Position numbers and translations under genes: made by a program. Source: Ferdinandcohnia sp036965165 (GTDB lineage: Bacteria; Bacillota; Bacilli; Bacillales; Bacillaceae_L). Taken from it: a stretch of DNA of 64,000 nt. This document shows, piece after piece, positions 7,165 through 15,682 of the stretch (within the stretch, counting starts at the first letter, position 1; every line of letters starts with the position of its first letter). The stretch covers positions 11,529-75,528 of the forward strand of contig NZ_JBALOX010000068.1 of assembly GCF_036965165.1 (NCBI RefSeq). Direction: 5' to 3'. The notes below the pieces were generated by a model, which saw only the letters and a list, made by a program, of their open reading frames with translations, ran no database searches and was not told where the DNA came from.

Positions 7165-7256
7165 AGTTATACTCGGCAACTGGCTGGCATGTCCGACTGG
7201 AAATTAGACTAAGCCCCTATAGTTTTGCGTCTTCATCTTTCAATGAATTTGCCTTT
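7165..7256 (-). promoter_or_regulatory. Cyclic di-GMP-I (GEMM-I) riboswitch aptamer
   Basis: On the minus strand the conserved parts of the GEMM-I aptamer occur in order: GGCAAA, a hairpin TTCAT-TGAAAG-ATGAA with the GAAA-type loop, GACGCAAA, AGGGGCTTAGTC, and the tetraloop-receptor arm ending GCCAGCCAGTTGCCGA. An intrinsic terminator follows, then a GGDEF gene. Binding of c-di-GMP would therefore decide whether the cyclase gene is transcribed. Whether binding turns it off (feedback) or on cannot be read with certainty without folding both states. Confidence 0.92.
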
Positions 7257-7306
7257 GCTTTATTTAATTAACTAATTAAAGATAGAGTATTTTAAATTGT
7301 ACTATA

Positions 7307-7335
7307 ATTATATTTCTATTTTTACTTTAGGTCAA
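7307..7335 (-). promoter_or_regulatory. Sigma-A promoter of the riboswitch-cyclase transcript
   Basis: On the minus strand TTGACC, a 17-base spacer and a perfect TATAAT. Transcription would start about 50 bases before the c-di-GMP aptamer. The -35 lies inside a perfect inverted repeat. Confidence 0.75.
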
Positions 7336-7350
7336 TGAAATTGACCTAAA
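7326..7350. promoter_or_regulatory. 25-bp palindromic operator-like site
   Basis: Perfect 11-base arms TTTAGGTCAAT and ATTGACCTAAA around GAA. It covers the -35 of the cyclase promoter and lies about 110 bases upstream of the potA promoter, in the divergent interval. It could bind a dimeric repressor; on the plus strand it is followed by CTTTTT and could also end read-through transcripts. The regulator is unknown. Confidence 0.55.
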
Positions 7351-7461
7351 CTTTTTCTAAAAATGTGAATTTTTTCCTACGACCATTAGCCTAGTTTCTT
7401 TTTTCCAGTTATTGATTAAAGAGGACCATATATTTTTCGACCTTCATTAATATGAATATTA

Positions 7462-7489
7462 TTGAAATTTTTGCCGATTCGTGTATAAT
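7462..7489 (+). promoter_or_regulatory. Sigma-A promoter of potABCD
   Basis: TTGAAA at 7462, a 16-base spacer and a perfect TATAAT at 7484-7489, 44 bases before the potA start codon. Confidence 0.7.
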
Positions 7490-7532
7490 TATGCCGGATT
7501 GCAGTAAATTTAATAGAAAGAAGGGGGTTGCT

Positions 7533-8642
7533 ATGAACAGTATACCTATTATCCAATTTAATAATGTAACGAAACAATATGACAATGACCAACCTGTCCT
7601 GAACAATGTCAGCTTTGAAATTGAAAGAGGAAAATTTTATACCCTTCTTGGTCCTTCTGGATGTGGAAAAACAACGATATTGCGTTTGATTGCAGGATTT
7701 ATCGAACCCTCAAATGGAGAGGTTTATTTTAATGGAAAAAAAGTAAATACCACACCTGCTAATAAACGTCAGGTTAATACGGTATTTCAGGATTATGCTT
7801 TATTTCCTCATCTTAATGTATATGAAAATGTTGCCTTTGGCTTACGTATAAAAAAAATGAAGCAATCAGAAATCGATAAAAAAGTGAAAGAAGCTTTAAG
7901 TTTCGTCAATCTTACTGGTTATGAGAACCGAGAAATTAAAGAAATGTCTGGCGGTCAGAGACAACGTGTTGCGATTGCTCGCGCGATTGTGAATGAGCCA
8001 GAGATTATTTTATTGGACGAACCCCTATCTGCGCTCGATTTAAAGCTTCGTACTGAAATGCAATATGAGCTACGTGACCTGCAGAAGCGCCTTGGCATTA
8101 CCTTTATCTTTGTTACACACGACCAAGAGGAAGCTCTTGCGATGTCCGATGAAATTTTTGTACTTAATGAAGGAAGAATTCAACAAAGTGGTAGCCCGAT
8201 TGACATTTACGATGAACCTATTAATCGCTTTGTGGCAGATTTTATTGGGGAATCCAATATCGTAAAAGGAAAAATGCATAAAGACTTTTTAGTTGAATTC
8301 GTTGGAAAAACATTTGATTGTGTCGACCAAGGCTTTTCAGACAATGAACCAGTTGAAATTGTCATCCGCCCAGAGGATTTAGAAATCACTTCCGTTGAAA
8401 AAGGACAACTTCAGGTCGTGGTAGATTCTCAGCTATTTAGAGGTGTTCACTATGAAATTTGTGGCTTTGATAAGGACGGTAATGAATGGCTAGTGCACTC
8501 TACGAAAAAAGCAAAAGTTGGCGATGAAATCGGACTTCACTTTGATCCTGAGGCGATTCATGTTATGCGTATTGGTGAGACAGAAGAAGAATATGATCGT
8601 CGTTTAGAAGCATATGTGGACGGGGAAAGCCATGGAAAATAA
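7533..8642 (+). CDS. potA: Spermidine/putrescine ABC transporter ATPase PotA
   Basis: 369 residues from the ATG at 7533 behind AAGGGGGTTG; a longer frame from 7452 would cover the promoter. ATPase of the polyamine importer, on the inner face of the membrane. Walker A GPSGCGKTT at about residue 40, signature MSGGQRQRVAIARA, Walker B IILLDEPLSALD, switch histidine in FVTHDQEEA, and a C-terminal TOBE-type region (VEIVIRPEDLEI) usual in PotA. It overlaps potB by 11 bases and leads a four-gene operon. Polyamine specificity follows from the complete potABCD set and PotD. Confidence 0.93.
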   Translation: MNSIPIIQFNNVTKQYDNDQPVLNNVSFEIERGKFYTLLGPSGCGKTTILRLIAGFIEPSNGEVYFNGKKVNTTPANKRQVNTVFQDYALFPHLNVYENVAFGLRIKKMKQSEIDKKVKEALSFVNLTGYENREIKEMSGGQRQRVAIARAIVNEPEIILLDEPLSALDLKLRTEMQYELRDLQKRLGITFIFVTHDQEEALAMSDEIFVLNEGRIQQSGSPIDIYDEPINRFVADFIGESNIVKGKMHKDFLVEFVGKTFDCVDQGFSDNEPVEIVIRPEDLEITSVEKGQLQVVVDSQLFRGVHYEICGFDKDGNEWLVHSTKKAKVGDEIGLHFDPEAIHVMRIGETEEEYDRRLEAYVDGESHGK

Positions 8643-9450
8643 GCTTACTCGTAATATATATTTTATCCCTTATGCACTATGGATTCTTATATTTGTTATT
8701 GCACCGATTACGCTTGTCCTCTACTATTCGTTTTTTGATATTGAGGGCAATCTTTCATTCGTAAACTATAAAACATTTTTCACACCGATTTACTTAAAAA
8801 TGACACTTAGCTCATTTTGGTATGCCTTTTTAATAACAGCTGTTTCTCTACTGATTGCATACCCTACAGCCTATTTACTCACAAGAACAAAGCATAAGCA
8901 TCTTTGGCTGCTGTTAATTATCGCTCCATCATGGATCAATCTACTTTTAAAAGCCTATGCTTTTATCGGAATCTTTGGAGCCTACGGAACTGCCAATGCC
9001 ATTCTTGAAGTGCTAGGGATCGGCTCAAGACAGCTATTATTTACAGACTTTAGTTTTGTGTTTGTATCGGTTTATATTTTTATTCCTTTTATGATTTTAC
9101 CGATTTTCAATTCATTAAATGAGTTAAATCCCAGTGTATTGGATGCTTCTCGCGACCTGGGTGCATCTAAATGGACAACGTTCCGTCGTGTGATTTTTCC
9201 ATTAACGATTCAAGGAGTAAAATCAGGCTGCCAGGTTGTATTCATTCCTGCTTTATCCTTATTCATGCTAACACGATTAATTGCAGGAAACAAAGTTATT
9301 ACACTTGGAACTGCCATCGAACAACAATTTCTAGTCACACAGGATTGGGGCATGGGTTCAACCATTGCTGTCTTCCTCATTATTTTCATGGTTCTAATAA
9401 TGGTGGCGACTGGAAACCGCAAGAAAAGAGGTGCTAAAAATGAGAGATAA
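8632..9450 (+). CDS. potB: Spermidine/putrescine ABC transporter permease PotB
   Basis: 272 residues from the ATG at 8632, behind GGGGA inside the end of potA. Integral membrane protein with about six helices, beginning IYFIPYALWILIFVIAPI. The EAA loop that docks to the ATPase reads DASRDLGASKWTTFRRVIFP. It pairs with PotC to form the polyamine channel. It overlaps potC by 11 bases. Confidence 0.92.
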   Translation: MENKLTRNIYFIPYALWILIFVIAPITLVLYYSFFDIEGNLSFVNYKTFFTPIYLKMTLSSFWYAFLITAVSLLIAYPTAYLLTRTKHKHLWLLLIIAPSWINLLLKAYAFIGIFGAYGTANAILEVLGIGSRQLLFTDFSFVFVSVYIFIPFMILPIFNSLNELNPSVLDASRDLGASKWTTFRRVIFPLTIQGVKSGCQVVFIPALSLFMLTRLIAGNKVITLGTAIEQQFLVTQDWGMGSTIAVFLIIFMVLIMVATGNRKKRGAKNER

Positions 9451-10243
9451 ACTTGCCATATCTTCAAAAGTATATCTATTTGTTATTTTCTTCATTTTAT
9501 ATGCACCGATTTTCTATTTAGTGTATTACTCCTTCAATAGCGGTGGCACGATGAATAATTTCGAGGACTTTACCTTGGATTGGTATAAGGAGTTATTAGG
9601 CGATACAAGATTACTAATCATTGTGTTAAACACATTTGTGATTGCATTGCTTTCGGCCCTTGTCTCAACAATTATTGGAGTGTTTGGTGCAATTGGGATT
9701 CACTCTGTAAAACAAAGACAAACTCAGAATACATTACTATCATTAAATAACGTTTTAATCGTTAGTCCAGACGTTATCATTGGTGCGTCTTTTCTAATTT
9801 TATTAACAATGGCTGGAATTAAACTAGGCTTTTATTCTGTATTACTTTCACATATTGCCTTCAGTATTCCCATTGTCGTTCTTATGGTATTGCCAAAATT
9901 AAAAGAAATGAGTCCGTCTTTAATTGATGCTGCAAAAGACCTTGGAGCAAGCCAGTGGCAGGTTCTATCAAAGGTCATTATTCCTTATATCACACCAGGG
10001 ATATTCGCTGGATTTTTCATGGCACTTACGTATTCCTTTGATGATTTTGCCGTTACATTTTTCGTGACAGGTAATGGTTTCTCGACGCTTTCTGTTGAAA
10101 TCTATTCCCTTGCACGCCGCGGAATCTCATTGAATATTAATGCATTATCAGCCTTATTATTCATCTTTACAATGCTACTTGTTGTCGGCTATTACTTTAT
10201 CGCACAACGCGGTGGCACTCGTGGATTGGGGGTTCGAAAATGA
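9440..10243 (+). CDS. potC: Spermidine/putrescine ABC transporter permease PotC
   Basis: 267 residues; the ATG at 9440 lies six bases behind AGGTG within the end of potB. Second permease of the polyamine importer, about six membrane helices, with the EAA loop DAAKDLGASQWQVLSKVIIP and the PotC-typical SFDDFAVTFFVTG. It ends in an ATGA overlap with potD, which points to translational coupling. Confidence 0.92.
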   Translation: MRDKLAISSKVYLFVIFFILYAPIFYLVYYSFNSGGTMNNFEDFTLDWYKELLGDTRLLIIVLNTFVIALLSALVSTIIGVFGAIGIHSVKQRQTQNTLLSLNNVLIVSPDVIIGASFLILLTMAGIKLGFYSVLLSHIAFSIPIVVLMVLPKLKEMSPSLIDAAKDLGASQWQVLSKVIIPYITPGIFAGFFMALTYSFDDFAVTFFVTGNGFSTLSVEIYSLARRGISLNINALSALLFIFTMLLVVGYYFIAQRGGTRGLGVRK

Positions 10244-11313
10244 CGAAACTCATCCGTGCATTCATAGCTATCTTTCTTATCTCAGGTGGTCTGCTTTATC
10301 TTATTCACCATTTAAATTCGTCTCAGGGTCTCGCAAGTGGGAACACGTTGACGATCTATAATTGGGGAGATTATATTGATGAAGAATTAATTGACCGCTT
10401 TGAAGATGAAACCGGAATTAAGGTTATATACGAAACCTTTGACTCTAATGAAGCAATGATGACAAAAATCGAACAAGGTGGAACAACTTATGATATCGCA
10501 GTTCCATCTGAATATATGATTGATAAAATGCGCCAAGAGGACCTGCTCATCCCTCTTGACCATACAAAACTACCAAATTTAAAGAACATTGATGAGCGAT
10601 TCCTGGATCTCCCATTTGATCCAGGGAATAAATATTCTGTTCCGTATTTCTGGGGAACGGTTGGGATCGTTTTTAACCCCACAATGCTCGATGGAAAAGA
10701 ATTTACAAGCTGGAATGACCTTTGGGATCCTTCCTTAAAAAATGAAATTATCTTAGTCGACGGTGCCAGGGAAATCATCGGGATGGGGCTTAACACTCTT
10801 GGTTATTCGCTAAATGATACAAATCTTGCTCACTTAATAGAAGCAAAGGAAAAACTCATGACTCTTACTCCAAATGTCAAAGCCATTGTAGGTGACGAAG
10901 GAAAAGTCCTTATTCAAAATGGCGAAGCAGCCATTGGAATCGTTTGGTCTGGGGATGCTGCTGATATCATGTGGGAAAATGAAGATTTAGACTATGTGGT
11001 GCCAAGTGAAGGCTCGAACCTGTGGTTTGATAATATGGTGATTCCGAAGACCGCGAAAAACATCGATGGTGCTCATGAGTTCATTAACTTTATCTTGGAT
11101 GCGGAAGTTGCAGCGCAAAACACAGAATATGTTAGCTACTCCACTCCGAACAAAGAAGCACTACAGTATATGCCTGAAGATATGGTGACTGATGAGCGAT
11201 TCTATCCATCACCTGAGTTAACAGAGAGACTTGAGGTTTATGAAAATCTAGGGAAAATGAATCTTGCCGTCTATAACCAACTGTTCCTGGAATTTAAAAT
11301 GGGACAAAACTAA
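10240..11313 (+). CDS. potD: Spermidine/putrescine-binding protein PotD
   Basis: 357 residues, extracellular binding protein of the polyamine importer. The mature part starts LTIYNWGDYIDEELI, the mark of PotD/PotF proteins, with acidic and aromatic residues for polyamine binding (for example WSGDAADIMWEN and NLWFDNMVIPK). The N-terminus has a hydrophobic segment (AFIAIFLISGGLLYLIHH) but no cysteine after it, so the usual Gram-positive lipobox is missing and the protein may stay anchored by an uncleaved helix or be released. It starts in a four-base overlap with potC and ends before a strong terminator. Confidence 0.92.
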   Translation: MTKLIRAFIAIFLISGGLLYLIHHLNSSQGLASGNTLTIYNWGDYIDEELIDRFEDETGIKVIYETFDSNEAMMTKIEQGGTTYDIAVPSEYMIDKMRQEDLLIPLDHTKLPNLKNIDERFLDLPFDPGNKYSVPYFWGTVGIVFNPTMLDGKEFTSWNDLWDPSLKNEIILVDGAREIIGMGLNTLGYSLNDTNLAHLIEAKEKLMTLTPNVKAIVGDEGKVLIQNGEAAIGIVWSGDAADIMWENEDLDYVVPSEGSNLWFDNMVIPKTAKNIDGAHEFINFILDAEVAAQNTEYVSYSTPNKEALQYMPEDMVTDERFYPSPELTERLEVYENLGKMNLAVYNQLFLEFKMGQN

Positions 11314-11317
11314 ATGA

Positions 11318-11352
11318 AGTCCTGCACACGTCACTGGTGCAGGACTTCTTAT
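11318..11352. terminator. Terminator between potD and the MMPL gene
   Basis: Perfect 11-base arms AAGTCCTGCAC/GTGCAGGACTT around an eight-base loop, five bases after the potD stop. The convergent MMPL gene ends at 11355, so it can serve both. Confidence 0.8.
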
Positions 11353-11354
11353 AC

Positions 11355-13463
11355 TTACCTTTGTTTACTTACCTCTTTATCCTTTTCTAATAACACAATT
11401 AAACCCGGTAATAACACTCCACGAATCAGGAAGGTATCTAACAGAATCCCGACAGCTACTATAAAGCCAAAGACAAATAATAATTGGACGGGCTGTGTCA
11501 TCAGAACAGCAAAGGTTGCAGCCAAGATGATACCTGCTGACGAGATAACTCCACCTGTTTTGGATACAGCGATTTGTACGGCTTCCTTAACAGAATGGCT
11601 TCTTCTCTCTTCCTGGTATCTGGAAATAAGCATAATATTATAATCGATGCCAAGTGCAACAAGGAACACGAATGCATACAATGGGACGCGATTGCTTATC
11701 GTATCGATATCAAAGAATAGGTTTGTTAGGAACATTCCTAATCCTAACGCCGCGAGGAAAGAAACCAATATAGTTCCCATCATATAAATTGGCATTTTAA
11801 TTGACTTGGTAAGGACGATTAACATACCGAAAATTAAAATCGTTTCAAGTATGACAATCAAAATGACATCACGATTATTTGTTGAACGATCGTCCACTTT
11901 TGTCGCTGTTTCACCGGCAAAGTAAAGTTGTCCATCTAAACCAGCATTTGCTAAGATCGTGTCAGAGTTATTAATCAACTTCTCCATTGTATCCATGGTT
12001 TTGACATCATATGGTCCTTCTTCAAATGTTAAGCTAAAGTTTAATACCTTATTTTCATCTGCAGTCCCATTAATTCTTACATCACTCACAAGCTCCTGCT
12101 CTAATAGCTCATTTTGTAATGCATCCAGTTCTTCCTTCGTTACAGCCTCTTTTCCTTCATACAAGACCGTTGATGGTGCAAGATCACCCTTCGCAAATTT
12201 CTCCTCAATCAATTCATAGCCTTGCCTTGATGGCATGTCCTCTGGAAAAGACTTCATTGTATCAAATTCATATTTGAGATTGAACATGTTCGCTGCGGAG
12301 ATTAGCAGGAAGATGGCCATTATCACAACGGATAGACCAGGCTTTTTGACAACCATTCTACCAATTTTGCTCCAAAGCGAATTGTTTTTTACTTTTTCAT
12401 CCCCAACCTTCGGAACCTTTGGCCAGAAGGATTTTCTTCCGAATAGTGTAAATAAAGCCGGTACTAATGTAACTGAAGCAAGCATAATTACAACCATTGT
12501 AGTAGCAAAGGTTGGCGCAAAATTACTATAATCTCCAAGATCCGCAAAGAATAGTACTAGCATTGCTGCCAAAACAGTACCACCTGAGAAAAAGACCGGC
12601 ATCCCTACCTCTTTCATGGCTACTCTCATGGCATCATATTTACTGTCATATCCCTTGAGCTCTTCACGAAAACGGGAGAAAACAAATAATGAATAGTCAA
12701 TCACTGCCGCAAATAATAAAATCGACGCGATTGAAATGGTTTGGTTACTTAATTGTAATCCGGCCTTCCCTAATATACCGAGCATTTGCATGACAACTTC
12801 ATACACAAAAACCGCAGCTAACAACGGTATTATTGCTAGTAGTGGTGAACGATAAATTACAATTAACAAAATCAAAATTAAGCCCACTGTTGAAAATATT
12901 AAAACAAGGTCTGCCCTTGAGAATAAATCAAGCGAATCCGTCGCAATCCCCGCAGGACCTGTCACATACAGAGTTAAATCTGTATTTTCCTCAACAACTT
13001 CAAGGATTCTATCCTTTGAATCCCTGATTTCCTTCGTTTCAAGTGACGCATCAAAGACCATTGGAAGCAAAGCTGTTGTTTGGTCTTCTGAGAAAAATCC
13101 AGCAGCAGCCTGTGGAGGTAACGATGCTAATGGAACAACCTGCTCCACCCCCGGAATCTTTGCTTCCTCGATATGATTGAATACATTAACAAGGTCTGCG
13201 TATTCCAATTGACCTTCTTTCGCTTGAAAAACTAAAATTCCTGGCGTTCCATCGCTATCCTTGAAATACTCATCTACCTTATTTTTTGCAAGTACAGATT
13301 TTGCATCCTCTGGTAGAGAATCAATCCTTGAAACCTCATAATCCTTTGCATTCGGCGCAAAAACGGCTAATACAATCGTAATGATCAACCAGGTCGCTAA
13401 TGTAATCCACATTCCTTTTTTCGTGGTGACTTTATCTGTAATGGTTTGTAGCATCTGTTTCAT
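11355..13463 (-). CDS. MMPL/RND-family membrane exporter
   Basis: 702 residues from the ATG at 13463 behind GGGGGTTGGG; the reading from 13481 would include that ribosome site. Two halves each have one helix, a large external loop and about five helices (residues about 170-340 and 520-700), the layout of MMPL/YdfJ-type proteins. Motifs include AAVIDYSLFVFSRFREE and ALGIDYNIMLISRYQEE, the conserved helix-4 segments with acidic residues thought to carry protons. Substrates are probably hydrophobic compounds or drugs, not determined here. The gene follows a TetR regulator, and three palindromes fill the space between them, so expression is likely repressed until an inducer appears. Confidence 0.88.
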   Translation of the reverse strand: MKQMLQTITDKVTTKKGMWITLATWLIITIVLAVFAPNAKDYEVSRIDSLPEDAKSVLAKNKVDEYFKDSDGTPGILVFQAKEGQLEYADLVNVFNHIEEAKIPGVEQVVPLASLPPQAAAGFFSEDQTTALLPMVFDASLETKEIRDSKDRILEVVEENTDLTLYVTGPAGIATDSLDLFSRADLVLIFSTVGLILILLIVIYRSPLLAIIPLLAAVFVYEVVMQMLGILGKAGLQLSNQTISIASILLFAAVIDYSLFVFSRFREELKGYDSKYDAMRVAMKEVGMPVFFSGGTVLAAMLVLFFADLGDYSNFAPTFATTMVVIMLASVTLVPALFTLFGRKSFWPKVPKVGDEKVKNNSLWSKIGRMVVKKPGLSVVIMAIFLLISAANMFNLKYEFDTMKSFPEDMPSRQGYELIEEKFAKGDLAPSTVLYEGKEAVTKEELDALQNELLEQELVSDVRINGTADENKVLNFSLTFEEGPYDVKTMDTMEKLINNSDTILANAGLDGQLYFAGETATKVDDRSTNNRDVILIVILETILIFGMLIVLTKSIKMPIYMMGTILVSFLAALGLGMFLTNLFFDIDTISNRVPLYAFVFLVALGIDYNIMLISRYQEERRSHSVKEAVQIAVSKTGGVISSAGIILAATFAVLMTQPVQLLFVFGFIVAVGILLDTFLIRGVLLPGLIVLLEKDKEVSKQR

Positions 13464-13492
13464 AAATTTCCCAACCCCCAAGTGTGGTTTTT

Positions 13493-13577
13493 CAAAGTGA
13501 CATGTCCGTCACTTTGAATCAAAAAAAATTGACACTGTTGTCACGATAATTATCTTTCATAAGTGACACCTGTGTCA
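13493..13577. promoter_or_regulatory. Three palindromic TetR operator candidates
   Basis: Three inverted repeats share TGAC/GTCA arms: CAAAGTGAC-6-GTCACTTTG (13493-13516), TGACA-4-TGTCA (13530-13543) and TGACAC-2-GTGTCA (13564-13577). They fill the gap between the tetR stop and the MMPL start, the right place for the adjacent TetR protein to block the exporter promoter. Confidence 0.75.
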
Positions 13578-13578
13578 A

Positions 13579-14154
13579 TTAGGAATTTATAAAGATTCCA
13601 TGACAAATCATTTTCTTAATCGACCCGACCCACACATCATGTGGAATGCCAAAGTGATTTGGAAGCGCGATTGATTGAAAAATGTATCCCAAAATTAGAG
13701 GTTCCGGTATGTTTGTGTTTAGTAAATTTTCATTCTTTCCCGCATGAATAAATCCCTGCATGTGTTGGTACATCTCAAGATGGTAGCTTTCAAGTTTCGC
13801 TATATTTTCTTTCACTTTTGCATTTATATGGACCGGAACACGTTTTCCAATTTCGATTAATTGATGAAGCTCTGGATTCTTAAACATGAGATTCAAAAGA
13901 AAGTCAAATTGGGCATGAAACCCTTCTATTAAGTTGATTTCCTTTAATTCATCAAGAAATTGTGCCATTTTAAAAAGCATATACTCCGTAATCAATTCTT
14001 CCTTGTTTTCAAAATATTTATAGATTGTCCCACGGGAAACTTGTAATTGATCTGCAACCAAACTAAACTGGAACCCTTCATAGTGATACACGAGAAGCAG
14101 CTCCTCAGTTGTTTGATAAAGTTCCTCAGTTGTAAATTTACGCTCACGTGCCAT
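13579..14154 (-). CDS. TetR-family repressor of the MMPL exporter
   Basis: 191 residues. An N-terminal DNA-binding domain (about residues 8-55) with the helix-turn-helix FSLVADQLQVSRGTIYKYFENKEEL is followed by an all-helical ligand domain. It lies directly upstream of the MMPL gene on the same strand with 115 bases between, which hold three palindromes. I infer that it senses a substrate of the exporter and controls it. Ligand unknown. B. subtilis has a comparable TetR/RND pair (yerO-swrC) near dgkB, but that pump is of another subfamily. Confidence 0.85.
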   Translation of the reverse strand: MARERKFTTEELYQTTEELLLVYHYEGFQFSLVADQLQVSRGTIYKYFENKEELITEYMLFKMAQFLDELKEINLIEGFHAQFDFLLNLMFKNPELHQLIEIGKRVPVHINAKVKENIAKLESYHLEMYQHMQGFIHAGKNENLLNTNIPEPLILGYIFQSIALPNHFGIPHDVWVGSIKKMICHGIFINS

Positions 14155-14237
14155 TTCTTCACCCCATACTCATTATAGAACAAGATTTTCAAAAAGAGAA
14201 TGAGTTGACTTGGAATCGGCACTTCATCAGGATTTTA

Positions 14238-14396
14238 GGACTAGTACAGCTCCATTTTTATCCCACTCGACACTGCTCATTTTATTTAAACAAACGCTTG
14301 ATTGAATTTGAAAACCGTTGATAAAATTGAAAAAACCCATTAAACAAACGTTTGTTTGAAAATGAGTTTTTCGAAAAATGGCCGATTAGTACAGAT
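14238..14396. repeat. 159-bp intergenic element, copy 1
   Basis: Bounded by GGACTAGTACAG and ATTAGTACAGAT (direct repeats of TAGTACAG). The inside holds the palindromes CAAACG-CTTG and ACAAACGTTTGT, the latter within a hairpin with AAAACCCAT and ATGAGTTTT arms. Copies of exactly the same length are at 22942-23100 and 25096-25254. No coding potential is seen. Confidence 0.85.
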
Positions 14397-14432
14397 AAAT
14401 GAACATAGAGAGAATGACCTGCTTCATCCTCC

Positions 14433-15623
14433 TTAATTTAACTCATAATATCCACAAACAACATGTCCCACTGCTTTTGCGGCGACAAGGAGTGCATCCT
14501 CATCGATATCAAATTTTGGATGATGATTGAAATACGGGTCCTTTTCTCCCTTTGGCGTACATGCAATGTAAAAGAAGCAAGAAGGGAATTTTTTTGCATA
14601 GTAAGCAAAATCTTCAGATGGTGCCATTGCTGGGAATTCCTTCACTTCTTTAATGTCATTGTCGTTGGCATTCATTAAATACTCTGCAACTTTTTCAGTT
14701 ATTTCAGGGTCATTATATAGTGGAGGATAATCATTTTCGTATGTGAGTTCACATGTTACTCCAAATTCCTCTTCGATACCTTTTACAACCCGTTTAACTT
14801 CATGTTCAATCTTTTCCCTTGTTTCATCAGACATATAGCGAATATCTCCTTCAAGCTCTACGCTATCCTTGATGACATTAAACGTTCCTTTTCCATCGAA
14901 TGAACCAATCGTAATCACACCGTTTTCAAAAGGGCTTAAACGACGGCTAATAACTGTTTGAACAGCTGTAACAAAATGAGCTCCAGCCACAATGGCATCA
15001 TTCGCCAGATGAGGTGATGAACCATGTCCGCCTCTACCTTGAATTTTTAATTTCATATAGGCTCTACCGTTGAAAGAATACCCTGCATGGTACCCTACCA
15101 GTCCTGCCGGACCTAGTGGTAGTAGATGGATTCCGAAAACATTATCTAAATCATCAAGAATCCCAGATTCTACAATACTTTTTGCCCCGCCTGGCGGAAC
15201 TTCTTCTGCATGTTGGTGAATAATTTTTATCGTGCCCGGAATTTCGTCTTTTAATTGAATTAGGCAATCTGCTAGTACTAACAAGTATGCTGTATGACCA
15301 TCATGACCACATGCATGCATGACACCTTCATTTTTTGATTTAAATTCCACATCCGCTTCTTCAACAATGGGAAGTGCATCAAAATCCGCACGCAGTCCAA
15401 TGTTTTTACCAGACTTTCCACCTTTTATCGTTACGACTATTCCATAGCCATTTCCAACATTAGATTGAATCTCTACATCTTTACCTTCATAAAAATCAAG
15501 AATGTATTGAGCGGTTTTTTCTTCTTTAAATGAAAGCTCTGGGTTTTCATGTAAATGTCTGCGAATTTCAATGATTTCATCCTTACGCGATTCTAACATT
15601 TCCATTAATTGATCTCTCATCAT
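14433..15623 (-). CDS. M20 family metallo-amidohydrolase (N-acyl amino acid/hippurate type)
   Basis: 396 residues from the ATG at 15623, six bases behind AGGAG; the frame from 15662 would include that site. Cytoplasmic hydrolase that removes acyl groups from amino acids. Metal and catalytic motifs: HACGHDGHTAYL, GLRADFDALP, HQHAEEVPPGGA (the catalytic glutamates), a dimerisation-lid segment GRGGHGSSPH and the late ligand APSEDFAYY. It lies 60 bases behind an MFS transporter and near an amino-acid ABC importer on the same strand, so a role in salvaging acylated amino acids or peptides is plausible; the exact substrate is open. Confidence 0.87.
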   Translation of the reverse strand: MMRDQLMEMLESRKDEIIEIRRHLHENPELSFKEEKTAQYILDFYEGKDVEIQSNVGNGYGIVVTIKGGKSGKNIGLRADFDALPIVEEADVEFKSKNEGVMHACGHDGHTAYLLVLADCLIQLKDEIPGTIKIIHQHAEEVPPGGAKSIVESGILDDLDNVFGIHLLPLGPAGLVGYHAGYSFNGRAYMKLKIQGRGGHGSSPHLANDAIVAGAHFVTAVQTVISRRLSPFENGVITIGSFDGKGTFNVIKDSVELEGDIRYMSDETREKIEHEVKRVVKGIEEEFGVTCELTYENDYPPLYNDPEITEKVAEYLMNANDNDIKEVKEFPAMAPSEDFAYYAKKFPSCFFYIACTPKGEKDPYFNHHPKFDIDEDALLVAAKAVGHVVCGYYELN

Positions 15624-15682
15624 GCAGTACTCCTTTTCTATGTATGAAAACACCAAAATCATGGATGTCCTCAGCTATAAAG

